Shown one piece after another: positions 31,278-43,777 of a DNA stretch of 64,000 bases; the first letter of the stretch is position 1, and each line of letters opens with the position of its first letter. Under the pieces are notes generated by a model. The model searched no databases. It saw only the letters and a program-made list of their open reading frames with translations, and was not told the origin of the DNA. Made by a program: the position numbers and the translations under genes. Source of the stretch: Sphaerulina vaccinii (Eukaryota > Ascomycota > Dothideomycetes > Mycosphaerellales > Mycosphaerellaceae); NCBI GenBank assembly GCA_022570795.1, contig JAKUDP010000006.1, forward strand, positions 310,001 through 374,000, given 5' to 3'.

Positions 31278-31523
31278 CTATGAGTCGTCTTCTGCAACTC
31301 GTACTGACGCGTCTCTCTCCTCGATCGAGTTGGCATACAGCTTTCTACGACAGCTGGGGCATGTGTTCGCGATCTCCAGCCACCCGAGCAGGCAAGACAT
31401 GCAGAACGTGTGCTTGCAAGCAGTCGTAGTAGGGTCGGCGAGCGGCTCATAACATATTGGGCAGTCGTCTTTGTCGTCACAGGCCAGCTGGGCGAGGAAG
31501 TCTTTCTTCAATAAGAGTGCCAT
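31278..31523 (-). CDS. Truncated RING-finger protein (local family copy 3)
   Basis: 81 residues: MALLLKKDFLAQLACDDKDD followed by a complete C3HC4 RING (CPICYE, CKHTFCMSC, CPSCRRKLY), then YANSIEERDASVRVAEDDS and a stop. The N-terminal 65 residues match copy 2 closely, including the ATG and the YANSI segment. Copy 2 then continues into a long Arg-rich helix, whereas here the frame ends at once and the helix-coding sequence lies downstream in another frame. It could still make a minimal RING peptide, perhaps a dominant competitor, or be a pseudogene. Confidence 0.65.
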   Translation of the reverse strand: MALLLKKDFLAQLACDDKDDCPICYEPLADPTTTACKHTFCMSCLLGWLEIANTCPSCRRKLYANSIEERDASVRVAEDDS

Positions 31524-31880
31524 CGTGTGAAGGCTATGGGGAGTCGGCGCTATTCGAGTACCGATGACAGCGTTGCTGGACTGACTCTGTTCGAGCGTTG
31601 GCTAAAGAGTTGCTGATTTGATTCTGTCTCGCAGGCACTCGGCCCATATACATATCCTTCGCCAGAAACGTGTCGTGGCACGACACATGTCTCATTTCCG
31701 AAACTGGCGAAGACACATGTAGTTGTGTGTCAGAGGTCTTCAACGTATACAAAACTTGTGATATGCCAGGTGAGAAGGCTTCTGTGAATCTGTGTTCATT
31801 CAATGCGCGCTAAACTTCAATGCTATCATGTGGTATCGTGCTCAAATCGTCAAAAACGCCATGTCCTGTCATATCATATC
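31524..31880. other. Intergenic, nothing recognised
   Basis: About 360 bp between RING copy 3 and the 3' end of the channel gene. Confidence 0.3.
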
Positions 31881-34344
31881 TCATTGTCTCTTGACACTCC
31901 AGACACTCTCGCGCCTCCCACTAGCATCTTCATGGTTATGCGCCATCCTCTGCTTCAGGCCAGGAAACATGGCCTGCGCGGGAGACAAGAAACCACCTCC
32001 CTGTGTCGCTGGTACGAGCTCAGCAACACTGGTACCGGTTGGGTACAACTTCGCTGCTTCCGTCTTGGCTGCCTTGGCCGCACGAGCTTCAGCAGCTTCA
32101 GTATCAGAGATAGACACGCTGTATGAAGGATTTGCTGGATCGCCGAGACCTGCGCCAGAGCCTCCAGGTGGCTCGATTGGCACACGACGAATGGCAGCAA
32201 GAAGCTCGACCATGAACTTGTTGCGGCGGTGGTTGCGCAGTTGATCGTTGGCGAAGTTGGACTTGTGCTTGATCTCGACACGAAGTTCGAGGTGCTTGAG
32301 GTCGCCAACGCTGGTGAGCTCGATGTCGAAGTCGGGCTGGAAGTCGCGGCGGTTATCGTCGTGAGTGACAAACTTCTCGAGCTCGGAGCGGAGTGCGAGG
32401 ATGTCTTCCATCTTGGTTCCAGCAGAGACGTTGAGGGTAAGACGCTCCTTCATGACGCGGGAACGGCTGACGTTCTCGATCCAAAGGTTGTTGGCGACGT
32501 TATCTGGGTCATCTGTCAGTGAACCGTCTTTGGAGAATAAGAAGATCATCTTTGAGAAGAGAAACGAAAGATGGGACACTTACGAGGGATCTGCAGAACA
32601 CCGTCGTTGTCCACTCGCTGGAACACAGAGTACATCAGAGAGATGTGCTTGACAATAAGTTCCTGCTTGTCGATATTGACGCGGTCACCGACATCGTATG
32701 GGTGCTTGACGAAGAGGAAGATGCAGCAAGACAGGAACTCGGTGACTGTGCCGCCAATAGCAAATGCGAGACCAGTGAATGATGTCCACAGCTGTGAGGT
32801 CTTCGATGCGAATTGTGGGCTGAAGAACGTGGCGTAGATGAAGGCGATGGCTGTGACACTTGTTAGCATTGCCGGAAGACAAACACTCCGATAAGGTCAA
32901 ACTTACCAACAACCACAACAAGACTGAGCATCCTGTCAAGAACAGCAATAGCCTGAGAAATGTCTTGCATGCTGGATGCACGGTTCTTGCGCTCGGTTCC
33001 GGCACTGATGATGAGCATCTCCATCTCCTCAAGTGAGACGTCGCCGTTGCCGTCACGATCGAGGACGTGGAAGATCTCCTCGGCATCGTCACGGGCGTCG
33101 TTTCCGAGGACTTCGACAATGTCCTTCAAGTAGAGAGCATCGCTGCCGGCGGCGGTGAATGACAGCCAGATGCGGCGAGCAAGCGCTTTCGAGGAGTGCT
33201 CGTTCTCAAGCGCTTTGAGCACGATCGAGTGAGCGTTGGTGGTGCTGAAAAGCCTTTGGCCAGTCACATCAGAAGCCATAGCTCCAAAAGCTGCAGTGAC
33301 CTTGTCTCGCACACGGTGCATGTTATCGATGACTTCGGCACCAGCCTTGCCCATACCAGCCTTGTTGAGTTGTGTGCGCACACCAGTGAGCGTGCTGCTC
33401 TGGATAGCGGCATCCTCATCAGCAAAACCTCCGACCCATTCGGGAAACATCTTTCGGGAGGCGTCGTAGAGGAGATCGAGGAGGCGGATGAGCTTCTTGC
33501 TCTCGCGGATTTTGTGGTCTAAGAGGCATGTCAGCGTGCTGCACTATATCATATCGATCGCCACTGGTTGCTCACCGTATTGCTTGCGGTGGTAGTTGAT
33601 CGAGATCAGCTGCATGGCAGTCTTCTGCAGAAGGAAGATCGCGGCAACGATGATACCAGCCTTCCACACCTGTCTCATGGTGTGCATCCAGCTGTCGGCG
33701 CCGCAGACACCAGCGAGCTTTTGCTCGGCGCTCTGATCAAAGACGCAAATGACATTCGTGGTGGTGTAGGAGACGATGCTCCATAGGAAGAGAGATAGTG
33801 GGATCTCGAGTGCCTTGAGTACCAGAGAGTACTTGCGGATACCAGTACTGATCAGACCACAGGTAGCTTGGAAGATGATTGGGAAAGCCTGAGCGACCAG
33901 CTTGCAGAACCAAAGTGCAAACCAGCAGATCTCGATCCAGACGAAAACACCAGCAAGTCTCACGCCTCCGCCGAGCTGACCTGCCCTCCAACTACTGCCA
34001 ACGCTTGAGAGGGACAGTATGAGTGGAATGGCCAGCACAAGAGCAACAGGTATGATGTAAAGCGCATATCGTGTGATGACTGAAGCCGAGTGAATCTTGT
34101 GTAGGAAGTTGCCAATCTTGGTCAAGGCATCTTCTTCACCGTCGCTGGCCAGTGCCTCAGCGGCTGCTTCAGCAGAGATGATACCATCGAGGCTTCCTGT
34201 CGTCTTTCGTCGTCCAAGAGCAGGGTGGTCTGCTTCTACTGCTGTAACTGTAACTCCTGGCTTCTTGTCCGTCTGCGCCTCGAGATCACGGTCTGAGGCG
34301 ACCTCACGGATGACCGTGATATCGTTGTTGTGTGTGTAAGACAT
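31881..34344 (-). CDS. MscS-type mechanosensitive channel with EF-hand
   Basis: Four exons: 33576-34344, 32907-33518, 32584-32850 and 31881-32503, with introns of 57, 56 and 80 nt. The 756-residue product matches the fungal MscS-like channels of internal membranes (the fission-yeast Msy1/Msy2 type), which release ions and calcium under hypo-osmotic stress. The N-terminal part has four or more membrane spans. The EF-hand FHVLDRDGNGDVSLEEME lies near residue 405. The pore and beta-domain region reads TVTEFLSCCIFLFVKHPYDV and GDRVNIDKQEL. I start at the ATG giving MSYTHNNDITV because the longer frame begins with GTG. The acceptor of the last intron is chosen to give LQIPHNVANNLWIEN; an alternative CAG 11 nt upstream would not keep the frame as well. 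Confidence 0.92.
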
Positions 34345-36077
34345 CTTTCTGGCTACCACACTTGCTGTCCAAGCTGAAAGCCAAGCAAGATTGAGAGCGT
34401 GCTATATGCAACGCTGTTTGGAGAAAGAGGTGAAGATGATTAGAACAAGCCATCTTTTGCGGTGCACTCACCTTATCAACAACTCCCTGGTGCTCTAGGT
34501 ACCTAGAAACTTTTCCTTCCAGCAGCCTCGACCGTGCGAATCTGCACGGAGCCACGTGCGAGAATGTGCTCTATAGCAGCCACAAATGGTGCTTGATAGC
34601 ACATTGGCCAATGGTAGTGACAGACATTCGGTTATCTGCGACCACGACCGATGCATCACCTTCGTCCAAGAGCTGTATTGGGACTCGCTCTGGGGATGCT
34701 GCAGCTGGACTCGGACTGCCCGTCTGGACTCATAGCGATTCGTCTATGGTAGAGGCGGTCGCTTGTAGCATGGCTTTGCTAAGGGTCGAGAAAGACGCCA
34801 CATCACGGCGGGCCGCGCTCACGAAAGCCCAATAGAGGACGACATGCGATTCGGTCACCAGAAGAAGTCGTCCAGTTTTGGTACAGCAGCTCTTGTTAGA
34901 AGAGCTCTGGAGCTTCAAATCTGCTGGACTGCTCGGAACCGAACTTTTTGACAAGTCCGTACTCTGATATCGTCCATTTCTTCAGTAGTGGAAGAGATAT
35001 ACACTATCCGGATCTGACTGGCCTGACTCGTCGCCAAGACCGTAAAGCTGAAAGCTATGCAAGCCACGAAACCCGCGTTGCTGGCAGGAGGCGTTCCAGA
35101 ATCGTGGTAGTGCGATGCACAAAAGATGGACTTCAAGAGCAACACATCCTCTTGCTGGGGCATATGTGAAGCGCTTCGATGACCTTGTGCTGTATTGAAA
35201 GATGATGGCGATGATTGTGTTGTCGGTGAAGGAGTGAAGTCTGGCCACACTTGGCGAAAAAAGTGGAGACTTTTTCACGTGGCCTCGGCTCCCGTCCAAG
35301 ACCTCCTTTTGGCTAACGCATTGAAGCATCTTCCGTCCTGCACTCTGCAGCAGACTACACGGCGGCGCCGAAGCCTTGACAGCTGGACATCGGCTGGCTA
35401 CCAGATGGTGGCTGATATCTCACTCCGAGGTCCTTGAAGCAGCTTCGATATCGACCAAGACCGCCGCAGTAAAGCAATTCACCCTCGTTGTCAACACCTG
35501 AGAAGATGAGGCAGACTTACGAGCTGACTGCTGCGCGCATAGAAGGCCTTTCTCGAAGCTGGTTAGCTGTGATGACCGAGTGTTGCGGTCATTCCTGGCA
35601 CTGTGGAATCACAAGAGAAGATGGAGTCTATTGCGTTACGTTATACCTGGAGGAATAGTGGGTAGGAGATTGAACAGCTGCAAAGGTGAGTAGCATAGCA
35701 GCTTCATGAAGATCGCGGGTTGCAGCAGGAAGCAGGAAGTCATCTGTCTGCACGCGACTGGGGGAGCAGCAAATAGACTCTCACGGCAAGCCATGAAATG
35801 TCGGAGACTTGTGATCTACCAGGTGATCTATAACAACGCGAGAGGACCAGGATGCTGCGGCTTGAGACAGAGCGCCTTGCCTCTCAACTCTGTCTTCACA
35901 GGGGACTCCCGATTTCTGATGGCATGCAACGACACTTCACTTCAAGTTCTTGGCAATGGACCGTCGTGTGTGCGGCCTGCACACATGAGTCGAATCTTCC
36001 TCTCCCATTCCTGACAGCGTATAGCAAACATTCGACATATTTCTTCGACGTGGCTCGCCACGCCACATCGTTTAGCT
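34345..36077. other. 1.7-kb gene-poor stretch
   Basis: Only short overlapping frames are present (the longest about 115 codons), with no recognisable motifs, splice structure or repeats. The left end is the channel gene's promoter and leader. Confidence 0.4.
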
Positions 36078-36997
36078 ATGGCGGACCCGACATCAGAGAT
36101 CACCGCAAGTGATGCTGAATTACTTCGAGCAGTCTACGACATTCGAACACAGCAGCCCAGACTGGGTCGAAAGAAGCTTCGCACTATTCTGCAAGAGAAG
36201 TACCATTTCAATGTGACCGAGCTTCGCATGAATGAAGTAGTCCCGGCGAGCCTCGCGACAGGTTCAGACGAACCGCTACAGGCTATTGCACAGCGTCTTG
36301 AGATTCCTTCTAACCCACTCGAGGCTCAAATCCAGTACATGGAACACAGCGCCCGAACCTTCAAGATCTATGGACGCGGAGAGCACGACTATGGTGTTAC
36401 ACTCAATGACATGATGGCTGGCCACTTTCGCAATGCATACTACGAGTTGAAGGAGCAAGCACAAGATCGTCCGGCCGCGGAAACTAGTGCGGTAGTATGG
36501 GATTACTACGTCGCGGCAGCGAACAATGTTGGAGTCACTAAGACAGAAATCGGTACACAATTCGAGATGGAGCTCGGAGTGCCGTGGAAGTCTATGCCAG
36601 TAAGTGTAGTAGGCAGAAGGTATGCGGTGTTGCAAACGTCCCACTGAGCTCGCTGCCACCGAGGTGCTGAGCTCAAATATAGACGAATTGCTAAGACAGG
36701 TCCGGGATCCAGAGACATTTGCTAATCCTTCTACTTACTACTTTAGCTGGCGAAACCTGAGTGGACTGGTCGAACAGCTGAGAACGCCAAAGCGGCGCAT
36801 AAGGAGACGACCCTGATGGCAGAGAGGCAGTTGATGAGAGACTTTCCCGCATACAAGGCCACCATTCAGCTCGATGGGAATGGGATCCCATCTGGGATGA
36901 GGAGCTGCATGGACAGTTCGCTATGGTCATTGCCAAGATTGACAAGGAAGATGGCTTGACTGAATCCGAAGTGGTCTTTCACTCTGGCAGGTCCTGA
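36078..36997 (+). pseudogene. Unrecognised gene with frame breaks
   Basis: An intact frame 36078-36647 starts MADPTSEITASDAELLRAVY and encodes a helical N-terminal region (RLGRKKLRTILQEKYHF), like small helix-turn-helix modules. Protein-like sequence continues downstream, but in other frames: RPTELAATEVLSSNIDELL, then TAENAKAAHKETTLMAERQL running on to FPAYKATIQ, then ARWEWDPIWDEELHGQF and MVIAKIDKEDG, ending at a TGA at 36995-36997. An intron with a good branch site (GTCCGG..GCTAAT..TTTAG, about 36,701-36,746) explains one shift. At least one other, near 36,870, has no intron signals. I read this as a decaying gene or a sequence with indel errors. No family is recognised. Confidence 0.5.
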
Positions 36998-37676
36998 AGC
37001 GAGGTTCTGGTCTGGCTGCTTCTGTCGCCCTCTCTTCGCGATGCTTGATGTCCATGGCACTACAAGCCGAGACAAACGCTTATGACTGTCCGACTCCTCT
37101 TCGAGAGCATGTACATCACACGGCAAGTAAGGTCGGGATACATCTTTTCAGGAGTTCACACACAGCATTAGAAAGGAACGCAGCGATATGGCGATTCGTG
37201 TGCCAAGGACAAGTAACTCTGGTCTGTGTCAGTCTACTCTCCACTCCCATACTGGACCTTGCTGCACGCACTGTACTGACTGTCAGCACGAGTCAGTGAT
37301 GAGGCTTGGATCTACTGCTTCGATTCAGCGTCCGAAGCCCTAAGATGCTACAGGGCTGTATGCCAGCTAACATCGTACCTTTGACAAAGGCCAAGGACTT
37401 ATGGTAGGACTCGAACATAAAGTCCTCGCCGTTCCTATTCGCTGACAGACCCTGCAGCGGCCGTAAGCTGTGTAGTCAGCAGTGTGAAGATGAATAAGGC
37501 AAGGGCACACCTGGACTGCCAACTCTATTGACTTCAGGGCCAAGTGCCGATGTATTGCCGCCGGATTTCATCTCGTCGGACACAAACACAATGACATATA
37601 TATTGACGACATGTGCAACAGAGTACGCATACGAACATCAGGACTACGAGAATCATTTCTCGACAGAGCAGCTACA
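36998..37676. other. Intergenic, nothing recognised
   Basis: About 680 bp without a supported gene. It probably contains the promoter of the oxygenase gene. Confidence 0.3.
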
Positions 37677-38744
37677 ATGGCAGGCTCAAAGACTTCTCCA
37701 TACAAGTGGATCGCAGCCAGAATCGAGTCCTTAGATCCATATCAAGACTACGAAGAGATCGTCCGACTCTCCAGCTGCTACTATGCCAACGACTTCGTTA
37801 ACAACTTGATGTACGGAGTCATCCTACCGACTCTGATCAAGCCAGAATGGGCAGCAAGAGCGATCTGGCGCGAGGACGGAGGCAAAATCTTACACAAAGC
37901 CAACATCCGAGTTGAGGATACAGAGCATCACAACATGACATGGATGTAAGTGATCCAGCTCCCACTGAACACTACGATATATGCTGACCTGTTACAAAGG
38001 TACTACGGACCTAGTGACAAACGATGTCAAGACTCAATCGCATACGTGAACAACCTTCACGCTCGACTCGAGGAAAAGGCTACACCAGGCTGTTACGGAC
38101 ACAACGACGACTACATCTACACTCTAGCTTCTGCCGCTCTTACAGGCGACCGATTCGCGAAACATCTCGGTTTACCAGGCTACAGCGCGAAGCAGAAGAT
38201 TGCGCATCACCTTTTCTACCAGGACATCTCGAAACTGTTCGTCTCCCATCACACAGGAGGCGAACGAAGACACCTGATTGGCTTCCCAGAAAGTTGGAAC
38301 GACTGCGAGCAGTGGTGCGGAGTGCACGAATCGAAGACATGGCCAACTGATCCTCGGAGTGAATTGATTGCGGAAGCAGTATGGGAACAATTCGGGTTCA
38401 GATACTTTCCAAGAGGCCTCGGATGGTTGGGCAGGTCAATACAAGTTTCGCTGTCAATGCCCAAGAACATCGAAGTGATCGGCTGTAGAGACGTCTATCC
38501 CTGGACGCGGACGCTCGTGATCTTCTTCATGGGGTGGATGTTCTGCTTGCTGGCTTTCGCGCCTGATCCGGCGCCGGACGAGAGATTTATTGACAAGCAG
38601 GAGAGATTGTCGAAGGAGGAGAAGAGTGCGAGAATGAAGAACTTGATCAAGGCCGATAGGGTGTTCTGTCCATATTTTGCAGCGAAGCATAAGGATAGAA
38701 AGCCGGGCTGTCCGTACTTTGTTAAGTTGGCTGATGCGGTGTGA
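37677..38744 (+). CDS. mpaB/rubber-oxygenase-type protein (DUF2236 class)
   Basis: Exons are 37677-37945 and 38000-38744 with a 54-nt intron (GTAAGT..CAAAG) that restores MTWMYYGPSDKRCQD. The 337-residue product shows the family blocks WAARAIWREDGGKILHKANI, EDTEHHNMTWMYYGP, HNDDYIYTLASAALTGDRF and GLPGYSAKQKIAHHLFYQD, in which conserved His and Asp residues are expected to bind haem. Known members include the ER-bound oxygenase MpaB of mycophenolic acid synthesis, so an oxygenase role is likely but the substrate is unknown. A hydrophobic segment (TLVIFFMGWMFCLLAFAP) near residue 275 may anchor it. A second ATG at 37611 would add 22 residues. Confidence 0.78.
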
Positions 38745-39191
38745 GTGCTGCGATGGTAGGCTATAGACTCTAGCGTGATAGACTGTTAGCCAGACGAAGG
38801 TATCGATGACACGTTTGTTGGGTCGAGATCTTGGAACTGCCAGAAATTTGTACATGTGGCTCAGTCGATGTCGAAAATAGTGATATTTCGGGAATTTGGC
38901 TAATTCAGTCTTTCTGCTATTGTGATGCAGGCTTCAGCTCAATCGACTCCTCGAATCCCAGACATATTATTAAGCATAACAGTCCTCGCAAGACGTCTTT
39001 GAAGCTGCACAATACCATCGTCGTCGATAGTTCACGTAACCCTATGCAGTCTCGAAGTCGCTTACGACCGATATTGAAGTGGGCCTTGGCAAATGCAAAC
39101 ATTGCCGCGTCGCGTCGCGTTCTCGTGGTAGTAACTCGAGTCTTCAGACACCAGCTACTTCGATCCTTGCTGTGGCAACCTTTCATCGCGA
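38745..39191. other. Convergent 3' intergenic region
   Basis: About 450 bp between the convergent oxygenase and HET genes. It is AT-richer than its surroundings at the left and has no supported gene. Confidence 0.35.
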
Positions 39192-41129
39192 TCAGTCCAC
39201 TGCTGCACGACTCAACTCTCCGAAACTCTTCGCTATGGCATCCTCATCCCAGGTTAGTAGTTCGCTCATGCGACGCATGGTGGTAGGTAGAAGTCGTGCC
39301 TTTGGGTTCATTCCTTCGCTGACTCTAGTGACCAGTCGTCGGAGACGTGCATCAATATCGTACGCTAATCGACCATCGATATCGTAGTCGTGATTGAAAG
39401 GCACCAAGTCTTGTCCTGCTAATGTAACGACATCCTCCTCGTTTAGTTCGAGCTCGAATTTGCGATGAGATATGCTATGCTCGACACCTGACTGTGCGCA
39501 TTTGCACGAGCTGACCTTACTAGGGAAGCCGCTGGTACCTTCAGGACAGAGTTCGAAGTCCGGTAGCATGAAGCCTTGCCCAATGATGGCGTAAGTGCTG
39601 TCGCTCAAAGGCCGTAAGACTATGAGGTCTTTATGTCTATGTAACGCGTCAGGCTGCGCAACGTAGTCACCGACCTCCAGATCTGGGCAGACCATTGCCA
39701 CAATATCTCCTCCAGAATAAATGTTACGAGGTCTTCGGCCAGTAGTCGGCTTCGTGGAGCTGTCCTGTCTCGACTTCAGCCTCCGCAAGATCTCCTGATG
39801 CAGCGCTTGGTTCTCTCGAACAAGCTGCTCCGACATGAACCTCTTCACTTGGCGCTGCATAGAACACTGCAGCTGCCCAGCTGGATTAGCACTGACTCTT
39901 GCATATGATATTGTGTAACATAGGGGTTCCCGTTGACGACGTCCTGCACTTGTAGAAGATGCTCGCTGTCGCGCTTGTGTGAGCATGGACAGCTCAGGAT
40001 CATGCATTGTGATGCCCAGAGTATTAAGCAGGCCATACAAGAAACTGCTGTCATGAAGCTGCCTCGTAAGGCTAGAGACCAGCTGCAATGGGGTCCGTGT
40101 GTAGTCAGGAACGATATTTGGGGCACCTTCTGGCCACACAATCATGCTCAAGAGAGCGTAGATCTTGTCACGAATGTCGCTGCACTGGAACTCCACTACT
40201 GTCTCTGCCAAGAATCCTAGCAAGACCTGCTTACTGAAGGATAGCGCGACCAGCTGGACGAAGGACTCCATGTCTCTTGCAACGAGTCCAGTGTTGTCCA
40301 ACCATATAAGCCAGCGTAGTCTACGCACAGCTTGCCATTGCGACATATCGCATCCGTGAAGTACTTCCACGGAACGGGAAAGTGCAAGCTCTTGGACGAT
40401 CCACAATCGAGTCCAGTATGCACGTTTCAGAAAGGCTGGAATAGCGGAGCAGAGCTTTGCGATTTCATCTTGTGCGTGATCAGCACACCATGATTCCCAG
40501 AAGTGAGCAAAAGGCGAAGCAACAAGCTGCCGAGCTTGCTCGTCGGACATTACACCTAGCTCGAAGTACCACTCCTTATAGCTTGGATGTTCGGATAAGT
40601 TCTCGTGCTGGAGAACTATGTCTCCTAGCCCAGTCATGAACGTCGCCAACAAATGGCTATCGTCCTTGGTAGGTCCCACGCATGCACATGTGAGTGCAGC
40701 ATTCTGATAGATGGCACCCATCATTGCCACCTGGTACCCCTTCTCTTCTAGGTCGCGCTGGTTGATGCATATTGAATCAATCCAGATATAGGAGTTTGGA
40801 TAATGCAGACGCACTTGCCACAAGGCGTCGTAACAATTGGGCCGCACTCCTCGCGGACTCCCGTCAATGTATACAGTTCTGTGGTCTCTATCCTCACCCC
40901 AGGTATATGAGATTGCAATGTATGCAGGTGCATTGTCAACAGTCCAGTTTCCTAGTCGCAATTCAAGGTCTTGATCTTCGTCTTCAACTCCACCAAAGAC
41001 GTAGAGGAGGCGGAGCTGCTTTGCAGGTTGTCTCAGCGGCGAATGCCAATGCTCTGAAGCTATCGCATCTCGTGCAATCTTCTGCGGCCGAACAGGCGTC
41101 TCGAACGTGGCGGCTTGTGTTCTGGACAT
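39192..41129 (-). CDS. HET-domain protein (heterokaryon incompatibility)
   Basis: A 645-residue intronless protein. The HET domain opens with AYIAISYTWGEDRDHRTVYI and continues through ALWQVRLHYPNSYIWIDSIC, INQRDLEEKGYQVAMMGAIY and the blocks that follow. This is the standard signature of fungal HET proteins, whose domain can trigger cell death after fusion of unlike strains or contribute to immunity. The C-terminal half carries GDIVAMVCPDLEVGDYV, LIVLRPLSDSTYAIIGQGFM and similar segments, the usual closing region. Membership is clear; the partner and the allelic specificity are not. Confidence 0.9.
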   Translation of the reverse strand: MSRTQAATFETPVRPQKIARDAIASEHWHSPLRQPAKQLRLLYVFGGVEDEDQDLELRLGNWTVDNAPAYIAISYTWGEDRDHRTVYIDGSPRGVRPNCYDALWQVRLHYPNSYIWIDSICINQRDLEEKGYQVAMMGAIYQNAALTCACVGPTKDDSHLLATFMTGLGDIVLQHENLSEHPSYKEWYFELGVMSDEQARQLVASPFAHFWESWCADHAQDEIAKLCSAIPAFLKRAYWTRLWIVQELALSRSVEVLHGCDMSQWQAVRRLRWLIWLDNTGLVARDMESFVQLVALSFSKQVLLGFLAETVVEFQCSDIRDKIYALLSMIVWPEGAPNIVPDYTRTPLQLVSSLTRQLHDSSFLYGLLNTLGITMHDPELSMLTQARQRASSTSAGRRQREPLCYTISYARVSANPAGQLQCSMQRQVKRFMSEQLVRENQALHQEILRRLKSRQDSSTKPTTGRRPRNIYSGGDIVAMVCPDLEVGDYVAQPDALHRHKDLIVLRPLSDSTYAIIGQGFMLPDFELCPEGTSGFPSKVSSCKCAQSGVEHSISHRKFELELNEEDVVTLAGQDLVPFNHDYDIDGRLAYDIDARLRRLVTRVSEGMNPKARLLPTTMRRMSELLTWDEDAIAKSFGELSRAAVD

Positions 41130-43777
41130 CTTGACTAGCTGCGGCGCTGGACATCAAATCGCAGGAAGATAGCAGGATAGCTACTCCTGCGAGGCTGTGG
41201 GTCTGACGTGGCAGTCAGTATGTGAACATGGCTTACCGACCAAACGCTCATGTACAACGCCACAATATGCTCTCTCTACTCCCATGGTCAGTGACAGCAC
41301 GAGCAAATGCTCGGAATGATGACTTGATGATGGCACAGAACTTGACTGTTGTTGGAGAGAAAGTGAGAGAGTGAGTGAGCCTTGGCACAGACAAAGCACA
41401 GACATCTCGCTTCGCGTTCTCGTATCTCTTCTGTTGGAGGACAACAACTTGTCAACTTCATCAGCGCGATCAACCTACACAGTGTCCTATGCAGCACCCG
41501 CGTGGCGAACCGGAGGTCTGCTACCAGCATCGCAATGTACAGCAAGGACAGCCGACGCACATTGCAGACTCTCCCACACGGATCGCGCTCCGAATTCCAG
41601 GAGAACAGGGACGACGACAGCATCTCGAGGAGCGTTGGCCGAACCCAAGAATAGTCAGCCTCATGGCTGCTCATAGCGAGGGTGTGTGGTAAAGTTCGTG
41701 GCACTGATATGAGTTAGCACAGGAGAACATCAAGAGCATGGCACAAAAGCAGCATCTGCACTGGGAGCGGCACATATCGTCGATGTAGAGTGACAACACG
41801 ACGTCTCTCTACGTGGCGCGGTGGCAGGGTGACCGTACTGCTGTGCACAGCGAGGATATATCTGGTTGGAAAGCCTCACAACTGTCGGCACTTGGCCAAC
41901 CAGGAATTCATCTCTGCATAGAGACGTATGCCACGCGTGCACATCAGGTACACACTTCGTCATGCATTCTTGAAACGAATGAGAAGAGTCTCTCCGTCGC
42001 ATATTGTGATGGCAACACGAATTTCGATCAGAAAACACATTTCCCCTGACCGGCGGAAGTGGAATCGCAAAGCCGGTGCAGGTACAGTACACCATTTGCA
42101 CCGACAACCACTTTTCATCTCGGTGCTTTCGGCGCCAGAAGTCGAACAGGTATCGGTGTGCCAAACTTACGACAACCCAGACTGGTACCGCCTCGCAGAT
42201 GCATGCACGCCAGACGATAGCAGTTTTCCGGAATCAAACGCCTGCGTACCGCAAGATTATCTATAGTCCCAACAGCCCGCCTAGCAACAGCGGGAGCATG
42301 CTCCGGTCGCCTACTTTCACATTCGACACGAGCGTCGTACGTGCTGAGTGTACAGATCGGCGCTTGGCCATCAGTGCTCTCGTACTGTTCATGAAGCTGT
42401 CGTTCCTGAAGCATACCAAGTGGACATCTCCTGTTCGAGGCTCTACTTATGCATACCACAGACTAGCGCAAGAGATTTGCGATACTCTCGGCATACCATT
42501 GTTGTGCTCTGAAACAACGAGCTTCTAGAATCAGGTCCCTCAGCTGTGCCTTTCCAGCATCAAGGCAGTCTCACATTGAGGCGCATGCTCGGAGACGATC
42601 ACGTCCGAATCGATGTGCCACAGGCGTGGCTCCTCGCATACATGAGTACTTTGAGTACGGTTTGCATCCTGCTCGCTGCCCTTTGTAGCTCTTGCTGACA
42701 GACTAGGAACGTGCTAACTTTGTGTCTGCGGCTGAGGAGACTATACGGCACGCCCCGTCACATAGCAACCAGATTCGAAAGCTCAAAGTGGAGCTCTCAC
42801 ACTCGGCAGCTTCTACATATCAGGGAAATCAGCCTCTACGGCGCCACAGTTCGAGAGCTCTACACAACAAAGCACCGCAGACAGATCTGGCCGACAGCAC
42901 AATGGGAAATGCTATCATGATGCAGCGCAGCAGAGAGAGCTGTCATAGAGACAGTGGCTCTGCTTCATGCAGCACCACGCATCTGCTCCTGAGTGTGCAT
43001 GCTCACGACGCGTCTAATCATAGCACATCACGATCGCGCGTGGAAGTGTGATCGCATCGCACGAAACCAAGATCCTGTGCCAAGTTCCAACTGCTCAGCG
43101 TGCGTAGGTGTTCCTCCACAAAGCCGAGCTGGCAACCCGAGTTGCAGGTTCGGACTACAACATCTTCTCGCTGAGCCGTGGTGCGCTCAAGACAGCACAA
43201 ACGTCGTTCCTTTGAATCAGCCAAAGCCGCACGAAGACGCCACACAGTGCTTTCGATGTGCTGGTCACGTTACTTGAACAGGGGGGCTTGTGGGACCTCT
43301 AACCAGATAGCGTAGGCTGGTGGCTTGTGCGAACCACAGTCAAAGAGGCTGCAAGGCGCCAATCGTTATTGAGTGGCTACTAGTCCTGATCGATTTTGGA
43401 CTACTGTCAGTTGTCTTACCTGGTCCACTACGCTCACCCAACGTCTGCGGTCGGGGCAGCGGCACAACGTTACCACGGCACGAAACAGTTTAGTTGGCGA
43501 GCGTATTGCAGCTATGTCATGGTATAGCGTGTGCTGGAATGGCGAAGGATATAGGTAAGAAGGTTTTTCTCGATCTTGCTTACGATGCTTAGCACAGCCC
43601 AGCAGCTGACTACGATCTTACAATACGTCGAGATACGAGCAAGGTATATACGAGATGCTTGCCTGACCCAATACAAGGGACTACCGACACAGCCTCGCCG
43701 CAACGTTGCAGAATCTATGCCATCTAAGACACTCATCTGCCTCATCAAGAAACAGAGGTAGACTTCCAACCTCCGCG
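41130..43777. other. 2.6-kb gene-poor stretch
   Basis: No confident gene. The frame at 41928-42266 ends with VSVCQTYDNPDWYRLADACT and a few more residues, which looks vaguely like a secreted protein tail, but it lacks a signal peptide and splice support. The frame at 41382-41654 (TTG start) is Ser- and Arg-rich and unrecognised. I list nothing as a gene here. Confidence 0.4.

Noticed and set aside
34566..35437. Short frames in the gap between channel and next gene
   Set aside because: No motif, no codon pattern unlike noise, frames on both strands overlap.
41928..42528. Possible small secreted protein
   Set aside because: The tail is cysteine-containing but there is no signal peptide, and two frames compete without splice support.
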